A DNA stretch of 64,000 nucleotides. Source: Mucilaginibacter tundrae. GTDB taxonomy: Bacteria; Bacteroidota; Bacteroidia; Sphingobacteriales; Sphingobacteriaceae. Position 1 is the first letter of the stretch. Each line of letters opens with the position of its first letter. The translations under genes and the position numbers were made by a program. Shown here one piece after another: positions 53,984-62,403 of this stretch. The DNA lies in assembly GCF_013408825.1 (NCBI RefSeq), contig NZ_JACCBZ010000009.1, forward strand, positions 119,153-183,152, read 5' to 3'. The notes under the pieces are model-generated. The model had not been told where the DNA came from. It saw only the letters and a program-made list of their open reading frames with translations, and ran no database searches.

Positions 53984-54994
53984 ATGATTACCAAACAAAC
54001 CAGGTCATTAACTTTACTTTTGATGCTTTTATTTGCATCTATTTCAAACGCTCAGCATATTACACTATTACAACAAGGCAAGCCAACCAACATAAGAGGA
54101 TTATGTGTGGTAAACGATAACGTAGCATGGATAAGTGGCAGTAAAGGATATGTAGCTATTACTACCAATGCAGGTAAAACGTGGGCATGGCAACAGGTAA
54201 AAGGTTATGAAACTGCGGATTTCAGAGGCATTCAAGCATTCTCAGAAAAGGAAGCTGTTATCGTGAGTTCAGGAACACCAGCTTTAATATTAAAAACGAT
54301 TGACGGCGGTATAAATTGGAAACTTGAATATAAAAACACAGACACATCTTGTTTTATGGATGCAATTAGTTTTGCAAATCCAAAACATGGTTTTATTTTG
54401 GGCGACCCTATCAATAACAAATTTTTCATGCTGGAAACCATTAACGGTGGTGAAACCTGGGATAATTATGCTCCGAATCCTGTTGCCTTACCAAATGAAG
54501 CGGCTTTCGCAGCGAGTAACACTTGCCTGCGTATTGCATCAAAAAATAAATATATAGTCGCAGGCGGATTGTTTGCAGAAGTTGATATATCAAATCAAAA
54601 TAGTCAATGGACGTATCATCAAATTCCTGTTTATAGGGGCAAGGCAAGTAAAGGTGCATTTTCAATTGCAATAAATAATAATAAGCTGGTGGTGGTTGGC
54701 GGCGACTATCAACACGATACTGCTGGCGATTCAACAGCTTGTTATTCAACTGATGGCGGATATATTTGGCATTTAGCTTCAACACCCCCAACCGGTTATC
54801 AATCATGCGTAGAGTTTATTAATTCTGATACATTTTTATCTACCGGCACTTCGGGATCTAATATAACTACTGATAATGGGCGGACATGGCATAAAATTAA
54901 CAATACAAGTTTTAACGTTTGCGGTACTTCAATCCAAAAAAAATTAATTCTATTAGCCGGAAATAACGGTAAAATAGCAGTTTACAAACCGTAG
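53984..54994 (+). CDS. secreted BNR/YCF48-like beta-propeller protein
   Basis: 336 residues. Signal peptide SLTLLLMLLFASISNAQ. Repeated blocks of the type TNAGKTW, TIDGGINW, TINGGETW, STDGGYIW and TTDNGRTW (BNR/Asp-box motifs) build a beta-propeller like YCF48/photosynthesis-assembly-like proteins common in Bacteroidota. The cellular role of such proteins is not known; it is likely periplasmic or surface-located. It stands alone between tRNA genes and has no visible operon partner. Confidence 0.82.
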   Translation: MITKQTRSLTLLLMLLFASISNAQHITLLQQGKPTNIRGLCVVNDNVAWISGSKGYVAITTNAGKTWAWQQVKGYETADFRGIQAFSEKEAVIVSSGTPALILKTIDGGINWKLEYKNTDTSCFMDAISFANPKHGFILGDPINNKFFMLETINGGETWDNYAPNPVALPNEAAFAASNTCLRIASKNKYIVAGGLFAEVDISNQNSQWTYHQIPVYRGKASKGAFSIAINNNKLVVVGGDYQHDTAGDSTACYSTDGGYIWHLASTPPTGYQSCVEFINSDTFLSTGTSGSNITTDNGRTWHKINNTSFNVCGTSIQKKLILLAGNNGKIAVYKP

Positions 54995-55047
54995 AAAGTT
55001 GACAATGAAGTGCTTATTATTTACTTGAAAATAATTCAAAATAACAC

Positions 55048-55078
55048 TTGCACTAAATAGCAAATAGTCCTATATTTG
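55048..55078 (+). promoter_or_regulatory. Bacteroidota promoter of tRNA-Lys
   Basis: TTG at 55,048-55,050, 20-nt spacer, TATATTTG at 55,071-55,078, 29 bp before the tRNA. Excellent match to the phylum consensus. Confidence 0.8.
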
Positions 55079-55107
55079 CACCACTTAAAACGGAAACGTT
55101 TAAAGTT

Positions 55108-55180
55108 GATTCCGTAGCTCAGCTGGTAGAGCATAACACTTTTAATGTTGGGGTCCTGGGTTCGAATCCCAGCGGGATCA
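55108..55180 (+). tRNA. tRNA-Lys (anticodon TTT)
   Basis: 73-nt tRNA. Acceptor GATTCCG pairs with CGGGATC, discriminator A, anticodon loop CTTTTAA, T-arm GGTTCGAATCC. No CCA encoded. An integrase gene follows 277 bp downstream, so its 3' end is a probable attachment site for the conjugative element. Confidence 0.95.
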
Positions 55181-55213
55181 CAGAAGGCCTAAAAAACGGT
55201 CACCGGTTAAAGT

Positions 55214-55240
55214 AAAGGCGCTTGAAAAAGCGCCTTTTTT
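55214..55240 (+). terminator. intrinsic terminator behind tRNA-Lys
   Basis: Perfect 10-bp stem AAAGGCGCTT, tetraloop GAAA, AAGCGCCTTT, then T-run. Confidence 0.9.
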
Positions 55241-55311
55241 GCGTTTAAACGCATTTTTCGGAAACTTCTTCCAAATAAGCACGTCAATTTTTATCAAACA
55301 AAATCAATATA

Positions 55312-55362
55312 ACTGGTGCCCAATTGCTTGGGCACCAGTCTTTATTAAATTTGGGCACCAGT
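55312..55362. repeat. three 12-bp integrase-arm-like sites
   Basis: ACTGGTGCCCAA (55,312-55,323), 4-nt TTGC, its exact inverse TTGGGCACCAGT (55,328-55,339), then after 11 bp another TTGGGCACCAGT (55,351-55,362). Located between tRNA-Lys and the recombinase gene, as recombinase arm or accessory sites would be. Confidence 0.7.
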
Positions 55363-55456
55363 CAAAGCTTTAAGATATTGTGATACAGTCTTTTAGAGCA
55401 TTTCTGCGTTCAGTCCGGCATTCCCGGATTTAACCCGATTTGTTAACTAAATAGTA

Positions 55457-56785
55457 GTGAAAAAGATGAAAAATCATCAGAAATTGACGCTCCTGTTCTG
55501 GCACAGGAAATCTAAGGCAGATAAAAAGGGATATGCACCCGTCATCTGCAGGATCAGTATGGATGGCGAACCCGAAGCGGAACTCGCGACCAGTAAGAAA
55601 GTACACCTGGAGGAATGGTGTAAGGATAATAAAAAAGCCAGGGGAAATAGCACCGAAGCCCGTGAAACCAATTTAAAGATCAGTGAAATGACCGTTGACC
55701 TTAACCGGCATTTCACCGTTCTGCAGCTGGCACACCAGCAGATTACGCCCCTGATGCTAAAAAATGTTTATGAAGGGAAACCTGCCGAACAACGGAAAGA
55801 GCTCAAAAAAATAGTCAGGCAAACGCCAAAAGCGGCGCAGGAAGTCCCCACCCTGCTGGAAACGGCGGACAGGCACATCGCCAATTTTGCAAAAATGGTG
55901 GAAAAGAAACTCCGTTCCCCTGAAACTCTGAAGCAATGGAACTCTACTAGGAAGAAGCTTGCCGCTTTTTTGCAATTCCAGTACCAGGCTGTCGATATGC
56001 TGCTGGGCGAGGTAGAATATTCATTTGCCCAGAAATTCTATCAGTACCTCACCGTAGAGAATGAAAAGATCATCGGCGAAGCCGCCGCCAAAAAGCAGGT
56101 TAAAAACACCAAGGAAATCCTGACCTACGCAGAAACCAACAACTGGATTGGCAAGAACCCGATACAGCGGTTCAAATGCGGCGCAGACGACACAGAAATC
56201 CCGCCACTGGAAATGATCGAGGTCGAAGCGATATGGCGCAAGGATATTCAGGTACAACGGCTGGCAGAAGTACGGGATGCTTTCATTTTTCAATGTTTCA
56301 CCGGTTTTGCTTTTCAGGATGTATATGCCCTGACCACCGCGAACATAATCCGCGTTGGTATCAGTGGCGAGCGCTGGCTGATCAAAGACCGTGGCAAGAC
56401 AGGCGTTGCCGAAATGGTTCCGGTTATGCCTATCGTAGAAGAAATCCTGAAGCGATATGAAAAACATCCGTGCAGAACGGAACAAGTGTTACTGATACCC
56501 GTCAACAGCAATGCCCGCTATAATGGCTACCTGAAGGAAATAGCTGTCATTTGCGGTATCAGGCGGGAATTGAATACCCACTTGGCGAGGCACACTTTTG
56601 CAGATATTATGCTTAATGAAATGGGATTCACGCTTGCGGAGGTTAGCAAAATGCTCGGTCACAGAACAATCCGGACTACACAGCGGTATGGCCGGGTACG
56701 CCGTCAGCTGATCAGTAAAACCTATTCCAGGGTCAAAGACACATTGTTCACAGAAGACGGGGAACTGCGCAAAGTAGCTGTTTAA
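55457..56785 (+). CDS. tyrosine recombinase (conjugative-element integrase)
   Basis: 442 residues. The N-terminal Arm-DNA/SAM-like domain starts LTLLFWHRKSKADKKGYAPVICRI. The catalytic domain has His375-x-x-Arg378 (HLARHTFA), His402 (GHRTIRTT) and the nucleophile Tyr411 (RYGRV), with a Lys in IKDRGKTGV. The position of the first catalytic Arg reads CFTGFAFQDV, with Ala where most recombinases have Arg; the same absence is known for CTnDOT IntDOT. It catalyses integration and excision of the element. It stands next to tRNA-Lys and three arm-like repeats, and is transcribed away from the tRNA toward the element. Confidence 0.92.
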   Translation: MKKMKNHQKLTLLFWHRKSKADKKGYAPVICRISMDGEPEAELATSKKVHLEEWCKDNKKARGNSTEARETNLKISEMTVDLNRHFTVLQLAHQQITPLMLKNVYEGKPAEQRKELKKIVRQTPKAAQEVPTLLETADRHIANFAKMVEKKLRSPETLKQWNSTRKKLAAFLQFQYQAVDMLLGEVEYSFAQKFYQYLTVENEKIIGEAAAKKQVKNTKEILTYAETNNWIGKNPIQRFKCGADDTEIPPLEMIEVEAIWRKDIQVQRLAEVRDAFIFQCFTGFAFQDVYALTTANIIRVGISGERWLIKDRGKTGVAEMVPVMPIVEEILKRYEKHPCRTEQVLLIPVNSNARYNGYLKEIAVICGIRRELNTHLARHTFADIMLNEMGFTLAEVSKMLGHRTIRTTQRYGRVRRQLISKTYSRVKDTLFTEDGELRKVAV

Positions 56786-56786
56786 A

Positions 56787-56827
56787 AATAAACAATCCGC
56801 CTCCTTTCCGGGGGCGGATTGTTTATT
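56787..56827. terminator. bidirectional terminator between integrase and opposing genes
   Basis: 15-bp arms AATAAACAATCCGCC (56,787-56,801) and GGCGGATTGTTTATT (56,813-56,827). Serves the integrase on the plus strand and the small minus-strand gene. Confidence 0.85.
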
Positions 56828-57002
56828 GTCCTTTAAATTGAAAAGCCCATTCCCAGGCAGCAGTTTTCCAGTTTTTCAATTTATTTCCGTGTTTATTACG
56901 CCAGCGGCGCTTTTCAAAATATTCAAAAAAAGCCAGCGCCGCATTTTGTGAAGCCTCCTTTTCAGCGAAATAAATAATGACATGTGACCGGAGCGGCGGC
57001 AC
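56823..57002 (-). CDS. small basic hypothetical protein, 59 aa
   Basis: From a GTG at 57,002 with GGAGGAGGGGTG-like purine sequence before it. The protein, IIYFAEKEASQNAALAFFEYFEKRRWRNKHG, is strongly basic at its C-terminal half and helical. It follows 22 bp after the helix-turn-helix gene stop. The longer open frame extends upstream into that gene and is not expected to be used. Coding is tentative. Confidence 0.4.
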   Translation of the reverse strand: MPPLRSHVIIYFAEKEASQNAALAFFEYFEKRRWRNKHGNKLKNWKTAAWEWAFQFKGQ

Positions 57003-57024
57003 CCCTCCTCCATATCCAGCTTTT

Positions 57025-57315
57025 CTATTTCCTGCGTTCGACCTTATTCTCCTCGAACAGTTTGTACAGATCTTCCTGGTCATAATAAATGTTGCCCCCA
57101 ATTTTAGTAAAGGCCAGTAAGCCGCTGTCTCGTATGACCTGCAATTTACCGGGTGATACTCCAATCAGCCTGCGGGCTTCGGCCGCTTTAACCCATCGTT
57201 TGACCGGCGGGCCTTTGGCAAAAGCCAGCAGCTGGGTGATCGCTGATAGCATATCCTGTTTAAACTCCTCCAGGTCTGCCACCGTAACGATCTTATGCTT
57301 TTTCGTCTCTTCCAT
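57025..57315 (-). CDS. helix-turn-helix (excisionase-like) DNA-binding protein
   Basis: About 96 residues from ATG 57,315; a TTG start at 57,330 is less likely. The C-terminal half, VKAAEARRLIGVSPGKLQVIRDSGLLAFTKIGGNIYYDQEDLYKLFEENK, is a MerR/excisionase-type winged HTH (AEARRLIGVSPGKLQVI is the helix-turn-helix). In these elements such proteins control excision and transfer genes. It lies next to the integrase and overlaps the preceding gene. Confidence 0.82.
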   Translation of the reverse strand: MEETKKHKIVTVADLEEFKQDMLSAITQLLAFAKGPPVKRWVKAAEARRLIGVSPGKLQVIRDSGLLAFTKIGGNIYYDQEDLYKLFEENKVERRK

Positions 57316-57607
57316 CTTCAACCTCGCCAATCTTTAAGAAAATATGGCTCGGACTATTCCTTTTGAATGAAGGTTCATAACGGATGTACCCAAAATCATG
57401 CAGGTCACGCATACATTTATGATAGGTATTTGCCGACATCTTCGCAACCGGAAGAATATCTATGCAATAAGCCGGAATCGGATTTATAAAGGAATGGCCC
57501 TGCCAGTAATGTACCAAAGCAGCAAACAGGCCAATATGGGTACTGCCTATCCGGGGGTCATGGCTGACCCGCTCAAAGAATACCCATAAAGGCTTGCATA
57601 CTACCAT
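57293..57607 (-). CDS. conjugative-element regulator candidate, 104 aa
   Basis: From ATG 57,607. The sequence FAALVHYWQGHSFINPIPAYCIDILPVAKMSANTYHKCMRDLHDFGYIRYEPS has the pattern of a replication-initiator-like winged helix found in Bacteroidota conjugative elements (PVAKMSANTYHKCMRDL as the helix-turn-helix). Function unknown. It overlaps the downstream HTH gene by 23 bp and lies 3 bp after the fused gene upstream. Confidence 0.65.
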   Translation of the reverse strand: MVVCKPLWVFFERVSHDPRIGSTHIGLFAALVHYWQGHSFINPIPAYCIDILPVAKMSANTYHKCMRDLHDFGYIRYEPSFKRNSPSHIFLKIGEVEDGRDEKA

Positions 57608-57610
57608 ATA

Positions 57611-59437
57611 CTATAGGCGCGCCCCTTGCCTGCGTCGTTGTGTTTGTTCTTGACGTTGTTCAGCCGCAGCTTCTTGTTTTACTGACTCCTTTTGCGGCTG
57701 TTCCTGCGCCTGCCCGTTTTGCTGGCCCTGCGTCGGAGTGCCTGGTTGTTGCGACTGGTCAGGTTTCTGTTCAGCTGCGCGCACTATAGCCGCCTTTTGA
57801 ACTTCCTGTGGTGTCATTTCCACCTTTTGCGTTTGGTCAACGGCCTGTTTTTCCACTTTACGCACGATCAGGCTCTGTCCGTTGCTGTCGTAGAAGTCCA
57901 GACGCGCCATGCGGGGATTAGCTACCAGTTTTACCTGTGTTTCGTGCCCGTCTCTTAACAAGATCACATCAACCTTGTTCCCCTTTTCCAGCTTCGCGAT
58001 AAGCCGTTGCTTATCATAGTTTTCCTCGATCCCCTTGATCGGGTATTTGCCCACTTCCTTCTGGTGGTTCCAGAACATGACCTTTGGATTGAAGTTTCCA
58101 TACTGATCAGCGTTCTTAAAGTCCAGGCCCCTCCAGGCGTAATAGGTTTCGCCAGTTGGTTTCATTTTGACTTCGCCGTTTTCCTCAACGGGTGCCATTT
58201 TAGGTTGTTCGCGGTAGGCCGCACGTCCGTCCATCATATTATACCGCTCCTGCAGCGTATAATTGTGTTCCTTACCAAAGAAGAACGTTTGGGTCAGATC
58301 TTCCTTGCCGGGCTGCTTCAGTGTAATGTCTGCCCGGTTAAAGAAAGTCATGTCCTTATCCAGCTGATCTCCTTTGGAGAAATGCAGGATGGAGTTTGTT
58401 TCATCCTGTCCGAATTTGCGCGTGTGAGGCACCGTAAATTCCGTCAGGTTCTGTTCCATTTTTTCGCGTAATGGTTTGGCCACTTCTTCACCAAAGCCCA
58501 GGTAAAATAACTGGTTCTTTACATAATCAAAACTTTGCTCGTTCATAATACTTGAATTTTTAAAGGGTAAATAATTATTTATTAAATGTTTCGTATAAAA
58601 TGGTTGCTGTGGCTGGTCAATCCCAGTTGGCTCCAGCTTATCGTTATAAAGGACAATCTTTTCGTCTTTGAGGCCAAGAAAAAAGTATTGGCTGATCACG
58701 GCCTTTTCAGACAGGGAATGCAATTCGTAATAGTCGTGGCCATTTTCGTAATTGTGATGAGCAGTTACCAGCGTTAAGCCAGAATGTGGCACGGCGTAGC
58801 CTTCCACATCCAATTCGAGCTGCTGGCCGTGAAAACGGCCTACGATCAAGTAGTCCGCTTCCTTACCAGCCAGTTCATTAAATAGTACCGCACTATCCAT
58901 AAAAGTGCGGGCTTCCCTTAAGCTGCTAAATGATTCCAACGCCCGGCGGCTATGGCCGATCTCGTAGATCATCCCACCATTGTGTTGGTGTGCAATGACA
59001 TGGTATTCTGCGATTTCCTTTAACGGATCAACCAGGCGCTGCCAAATCACGGGGAAAACCAAGCCCTGCAAAAACGAGGCTTCCAGGTCATCAATTGATT
59101 TTCCTGCCGGTAAATACAGGCTTTGTTCTGCCATCTGGCGCGCGATTGCCGAAGTATCAATAGCTACAGGATTTGTTAGCTGCTTTTCCAATGCTAAAGA
59201 AGCTTTTAAAGTGACAGCCTGCATATAAATATAGTTATCGAAATTGAAGACCTGCTCTGCAAAGTCGAAAGCATTGTTGTTCTCCTCACAATACCGCTCC
59301 GCTTCTAGCGCGGAAGCAAAGACACGTATCGAATTGGGATGCAATTCATTACCGTCCTGAACGTTATAAGCTACCCAGGGCTTACCATTCGTTATTGCCT
59401 CACCGAGGTCGTTGATCAATTGCTCGTTTATGGTCAT
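57611..59437 (-). CDS. fused accessory protein of the conjugative element, 608 aa
   Basis: Two parts appear joined. Residues 1 to about 284 form one protein (NEQLINDLGEAITNGKPWVAYNVQDG onward). Residue 298 is a Met in MNEQSFDYVKNQLFYLGFGEEV, the usual start of a separate element protein whose family begins this way. The piece between, HLINNYLPFKNSSI, is encoded by AT-rich sequence (58,547-58,590) that looks like a translated gap, so the upstream stop codon seems lost. The C-terminal 60 residues are Gln/Pro/Ala-rich and disordered. Enzymatic function not visible. Confidence 0.65.
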   Translation of the reverse strand: MTINEQLINDLGEAITNGKPWVAYNVQDGNELHPNSIRVFASALEAERYCEENNNAFDFAEQVFNFDNYIYMQAVTLKASLALEKQLTNPVAIDTSAIARQMAEQSLYLPAGKSIDDLEASFLQGLVFPVIWQRLVDPLKEIAEYHVIAHQHNGGMIYEIGHSRRALESFSSLREARTFMDSAVLFNELAGKEADYLIVGRFHGQQLELDVEGYAVPHSGLTLVTAHHNYENGHDYYELHSLSEKAVISQYFFLGLKDEKIVLYNDKLEPTGIDQPQQPFYTKHLINNYLPFKNSSIMNEQSFDYVKNQLFYLGFGEEVAKPLREKMEQNLTEFTVPHTRKFGQDETNSILHFSKGDQLDKDMTFFNRADITLKQPGKEDLTQTFFFGKEHNYTLQERYNMMDGRAAYREQPKMAPVEENGEVKMKPTGETYYAWRGLDFKNADQYGNFNPKVMFWNHQKEVGKYPIKGIEENYDKQRLIAKLEKGNKVDVILLRDGHETQVKLVANPRMARLDFYDSNGQSLIVRKVEKQAVDQTQKVEMTPQEVQKAAIVRAAEQKPDQSQQPGTPTQGQQNGQAQEQPQKESVKQEAAAEQRQEQTQRRRQGARL

Positions 59438-59447
59438 CGCAAGTGAA

Positions 59448-60563
59448 TTAATGATTGTTCTTTGCCTTGATATTATCCCGAAGTAGTAATAGATGGCCGC
59501 CTTTCAGTTTACCTTTGACCCGTTTGATCTTTTTAGAGAATAAACCTTTGGCCGCGTTGATGCCAGCCGTGGCGGCCTGCGCGCCCATAGACTCGTCCAT
59601 GCTCATCAGTTCCATATTTTCTACGCCGTTGTCTGCGCCATCTTTAACCGCATCTCCGGTTACGGCTTCCGGAACACATATCCCTTCCAGCCCGTCAACC
59701 ATATCGAAGACCGTGAGGTCAACCGGTATGATCTCGTAACCGATATGAATGATCCTGATGTTCATACCCATGCGCTGATTGTACAGGCTCCCGCTGCCGT
59801 AAAGCAATTGTCCTTTAGGGATCAGTCGCCCGTTTAGGGTGACCGTATCTAATAACTTGATCCGCACCACCGTACCCTGGGTAACTTTCTGGTTGCCATC
59901 GATTACCGCCGGGATTGCCTGGAACCGTTTGCTGTGGTTGATGCTATCCTTAGCCTGATTCTTCAAACGGTCGGGATGCTGTATGTCCAGAATTTTTTCC
60001 AGCATACCATTCATCTGCTTCAGTTCCGGATCTTCGGCAGTGTTCGGTGATTTTAGCGGCGGGTTAGAAACAGTGTTTATCGGTTTGGTAACCTGCTGGC
60101 TGACTGGCTGGGACTTATTGACTACGGCTTGCAATTGCGCTAAGCGCTGATTGATCCTGGCTTCATTTTCAGCGGGAGAACTATTGCTTCCACCGTAACC
60201 AGTGCCTTCCAAAGCTGAAGGACCACGGGAAAAGGCACTACCCGGATTCGCGCCGGGGAGCCGGTTAAGGCTGTCGGGATTGTTTTGGGTATATGGGTCG
60301 GCTTTACGCAGTTGCTGCTTTTTCAAAGAATCGGCATGAGCCTGATCGTAAAAGCTCATTTTATCGCCGGTTTGACCTGTGGCAATGATCGCTGTAGGCA
60401 ATTTCATGTTGAGGCCTTGGGTTGTAGCCGCCTGTGCCTGCCCTTTCTGGCCACCGCCCAGCGCCCAGAATAAAAGCGTGACAAAGCAAAAAACAATTGC
60501 CGGCATAACCAGCAGGAACTTGCGCCTGCGCTGGTCTTGTAAATTGAGTGTGTTGGTTTTCAT
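59448..60563 (-). CDS. traM: conjugative transposon protein TraM
   Basis: 371 residues, VirB10-like. One membrane segment at about 17-36 (LLVMPAIVFCFVTLLFWALGG), a Pro/Gln-rich periplasmic linker, then a conserved beta domain (IPAVIDGNQKVTQGTVVRIKLLDTVTLNGRLIPKGQLLYG, residues about 222-262). It links inner membrane and core complex of the type IV secretion apparatus. Downstream (toward the integrase) traN to traQ, normally next, are absent; the fused accessory gene follows 10 bp after. Confidence 0.9.
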   Translation of the reverse strand: MKTNTLNLQDQRRRKFLLVMPAIVFCFVTLLFWALGGGQKGQAQAATTQGLNMKLPTAIIATGQTGDKMSFYDQAHADSLKKQQLRKADPYTQNNPDSLNRLPGANPGSAFSRGPSALEGTGYGGSNSSPAENEARINQRLAQLQAVVNKSQPVSQQVTKPINTVSNPPLKSPNTAEDPELKQMNGMLEKILDIQHPDRLKNQAKDSINHSKRFQAIPAVIDGNQKVTQGTVVRIKLLDTVTLNGRLIPKGQLLYGSGSLYNQRMGMNIRIIHIGYEIIPVDLTVFDMVDGLEGICVPEAVTGDAVKDGADNGVENMELMSMDESMGAQAATAGINAAKGLFSKKIKRVKGKLKGGHLLLLRDNIKAKNNH

Positions 60564-60618
60564 AATTATTTTAGTTTTGGGTTTTAATTTGCTCTTTGGC
60601 TTTTGAGAAGGCTTCGCG

Positions 60619-61236
60619 TTAGTGATTGCTCACGGTCAATACTTTGTTCTCTATGGTGGTCCAGTTTTCGATCAGGAACCCAAGCAGGTTATTATCGCTT
60701 TGGCTGACTTCCCGCAGATCGCCTTCGGTTATTAAGCTTTGGCTAACATCACTTGTCGAGCGGACGAGATGCAGCGTGGCATAGCAGCGGAAATGATAAG
60801 GCGCGTTGCGGGTATCCACCTGCACACTGTCCACGTTGATTCGCTGGCTAATGTTGCCGGCGATAATACCGGAGTAATAGCCGCTCAGTGACAGGCTGTC
60901 GTAAACTCTTTTTGCGGAGCCATCCGCCAGGTAAAGCGCCCTGGTCAGATTTTGCCTGATCACTTTTTCGTCGGGATCGAGCGTAAAAAAGGCTTCGTGA
61001 AAAGCACGGATATGGCCGCGGGCCAGCATAGGCAAGTACTCGCTTTTGTCCGCGGCAATTGCCGACCAGGCCGTATGGCCCGATACGATATAAATCTTAC
61101 TCTGCAGGGCAATGGATTCACTTTTGACCTGCCAGGCCATAAAACTGACCGCGATAAAAGCGCAGGCGACAATGGCGATGGTAAAACCGCGCACATGCTG
61201 GAATGCAGTTTCGAGATTTTTCATTTTCTTAAACAT
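60619..61236 (-). CDS. traK: conjugative transposon protein TraK
   Basis: 205 residues, VirB8-like. Start MFKKMKNLETAFQHVRGFTIAIV, a membrane helix near residues 19-37, then a periplasmic domain (TAWSAIAADKSEYLPMLARGHIRAFHEAFFTLDPDEKVIRQNL). It scaffolds the type IV secretion channel. It begins 3 bp after traJ and precedes traM with 56 bp between. The usual traL is not found between traK and traM. Confidence 0.9.
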   Translation of the reverse strand: MFKKMKNLETAFQHVRGFTIAIVACAFIAVSFMAWQVKSESIALQSKIYIVSGHTAWSAIAADKSEYLPMLARGHIRAFHEAFFTLDPDEKVIRQNLTRALYLADGSAKRVYDSLSLSGYYSGIIAGNISQRINVDSVQVDTRNAPYHFRCYATLHLVRSTSDVSQSLITEGDLREVSQSDNNLLGFLIENWTTIENKVLTVSNH

Positions 61237-61239
61237 GGG

Positions 61240-62397
61240 TTAGTTATTTTTGGGAGGGCTGCCCGAAAGTTTACTTTTACTAAAGTTTTGGCTATCGCCC
61301 GCCCGGTTATTATTGTTTTGCTGATTGGATTGTTGATTGGTTTGCGCGGTATTCCCTTTGCTAAAGCTTTGCATCACCGAGCCACCTAAATAGCTGACCG
61401 CCATCGAAGCCAGCGCGCTGGTTTTGCTGAAAAGCGCATGCCCGCCGACATTCATGATATAGTTGGCGATACCCGGCACGGAGAAATAGCCGACGATGCC
61501 GATCACCATAAAAATCAGGTATAGGGTATTCGTATCGCCGAATGAGGGATTGGCAGCGCCCCCGCTTTGCTGTAGCTGGATCATATTCTCCTGTATTTTG
61601 GCGATGATGGCCCCGAAAATATTGGCGACAGGCAGCCACATAAAAACGTTTACATAGCGCGCGATCCATTGCTTCAGCGTATGCTGGAAGCCGTCAAAGA
61701 CCGACAGTCCGAAACAGAGCGGCCCCAATATTGCCAGTACGATCAGCTTGAAGGTGCGTATGGTATCGATGCAGAGTGCCGCCGCTTCGAACAGAATATT
61801 CAGCAGTTCCGCGATGGTCTTCTTGATCATATTTTTAACACCCCAACCCGAGAAGGCATCCGAGATCGGGCTGCTGTTCGTTGCCGTAGTAGTGCTGTTG
61901 TCCGGATGGCTGTACTGGTAATATTTATCGGGATTACTGTTATCCGGCAACAGCGTGTTATCTTCTTTATCGGGTGTCTGAGGGTTTGGTGTCAGCATGT
62001 TATTGATCGCCTGACTGGAAGTGGTTACCATACCCTGTGTGGCGGTAACCACCGGCTGCATGATCCCGTTCATTAGTGCCAGCACTGATGGAAAAATGGC
62101 GATACAGCAACCGATGGCAAAAGGCCGCAGCAAGGGATAAACATCGATGGGTTCAGCCGCCGCCAGGTGTTTCCAGACCCTGGCCCCAATATACCAGAGC
62201 GCGGCAAAACCCGCGATACCCTGCGCCACGCCAATAAGGCTGCTACACATAGGCATCATCTGGCTGTAGAGGTTTTCCAGTACGCCCTGCAAACTGTAGA
62301 GGCTGTTGGACGTACCGGTGTCCTGCGCCAGCGATAACAAGGGCAAAAGTGTGGCAAAGGCTGCTATTACAGCCACTTTTAAATGTCGTTTTTTCAT
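61240..62397 (-). CDS. traJ: conjugative transposon protein TraJ
   Basis: 385 residues, VirB6-like polytopic membrane protein: signal-like N-terminus, then several hydrophobic helices (GIAGFAALWYIGARVWKHL, LILAILGPLCFGLSVFD, IFMVIGIVGYFSVPGIANYIM). The C-terminus is Asn/Gln-rich and disordered (QQSNQQNNNNRAGDSQ). It forms part of the inner-membrane channel. Sits in order traI-like, traJ, traK as in CTnDOT, with gaps of only a few bases. Confidence 0.9.
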   Translation of the reverse strand: MKKRHLKVAVIAAFATLLPLLSLAQDTGTSNSLYSLQGVLENLYSQMMPMCSSLIGVAQGIAGFAALWYIGARVWKHLAAAEPIDVYPLLRPFAIGCCIAIFPSVLALMNGIMQPVVTATQGMVTTSSQAINNMLTPNPQTPDKEDNTLLPDNSNPDKYYQYSHPDNSTTTATNSSPISDAFSGWGVKNMIKKTIAELLNILFEAAALCIDTIRTFKLIVLAILGPLCFGLSVFDGFQHTLKQWIARYVNVFMWLPVANIFGAIIAKIQENMIQLQQSGGAANPSFGDTNTLYLIFMVIGIVGYFSVPGIANYIMNVGGHALFSKTSALASMAVSYLGGSVMQSFSKGNTAQTNQQSNQQNNNNRAGDSQNFSKSKLSGSPPKNN

Positions 62398-62403
62398 TGT
62401 TTT

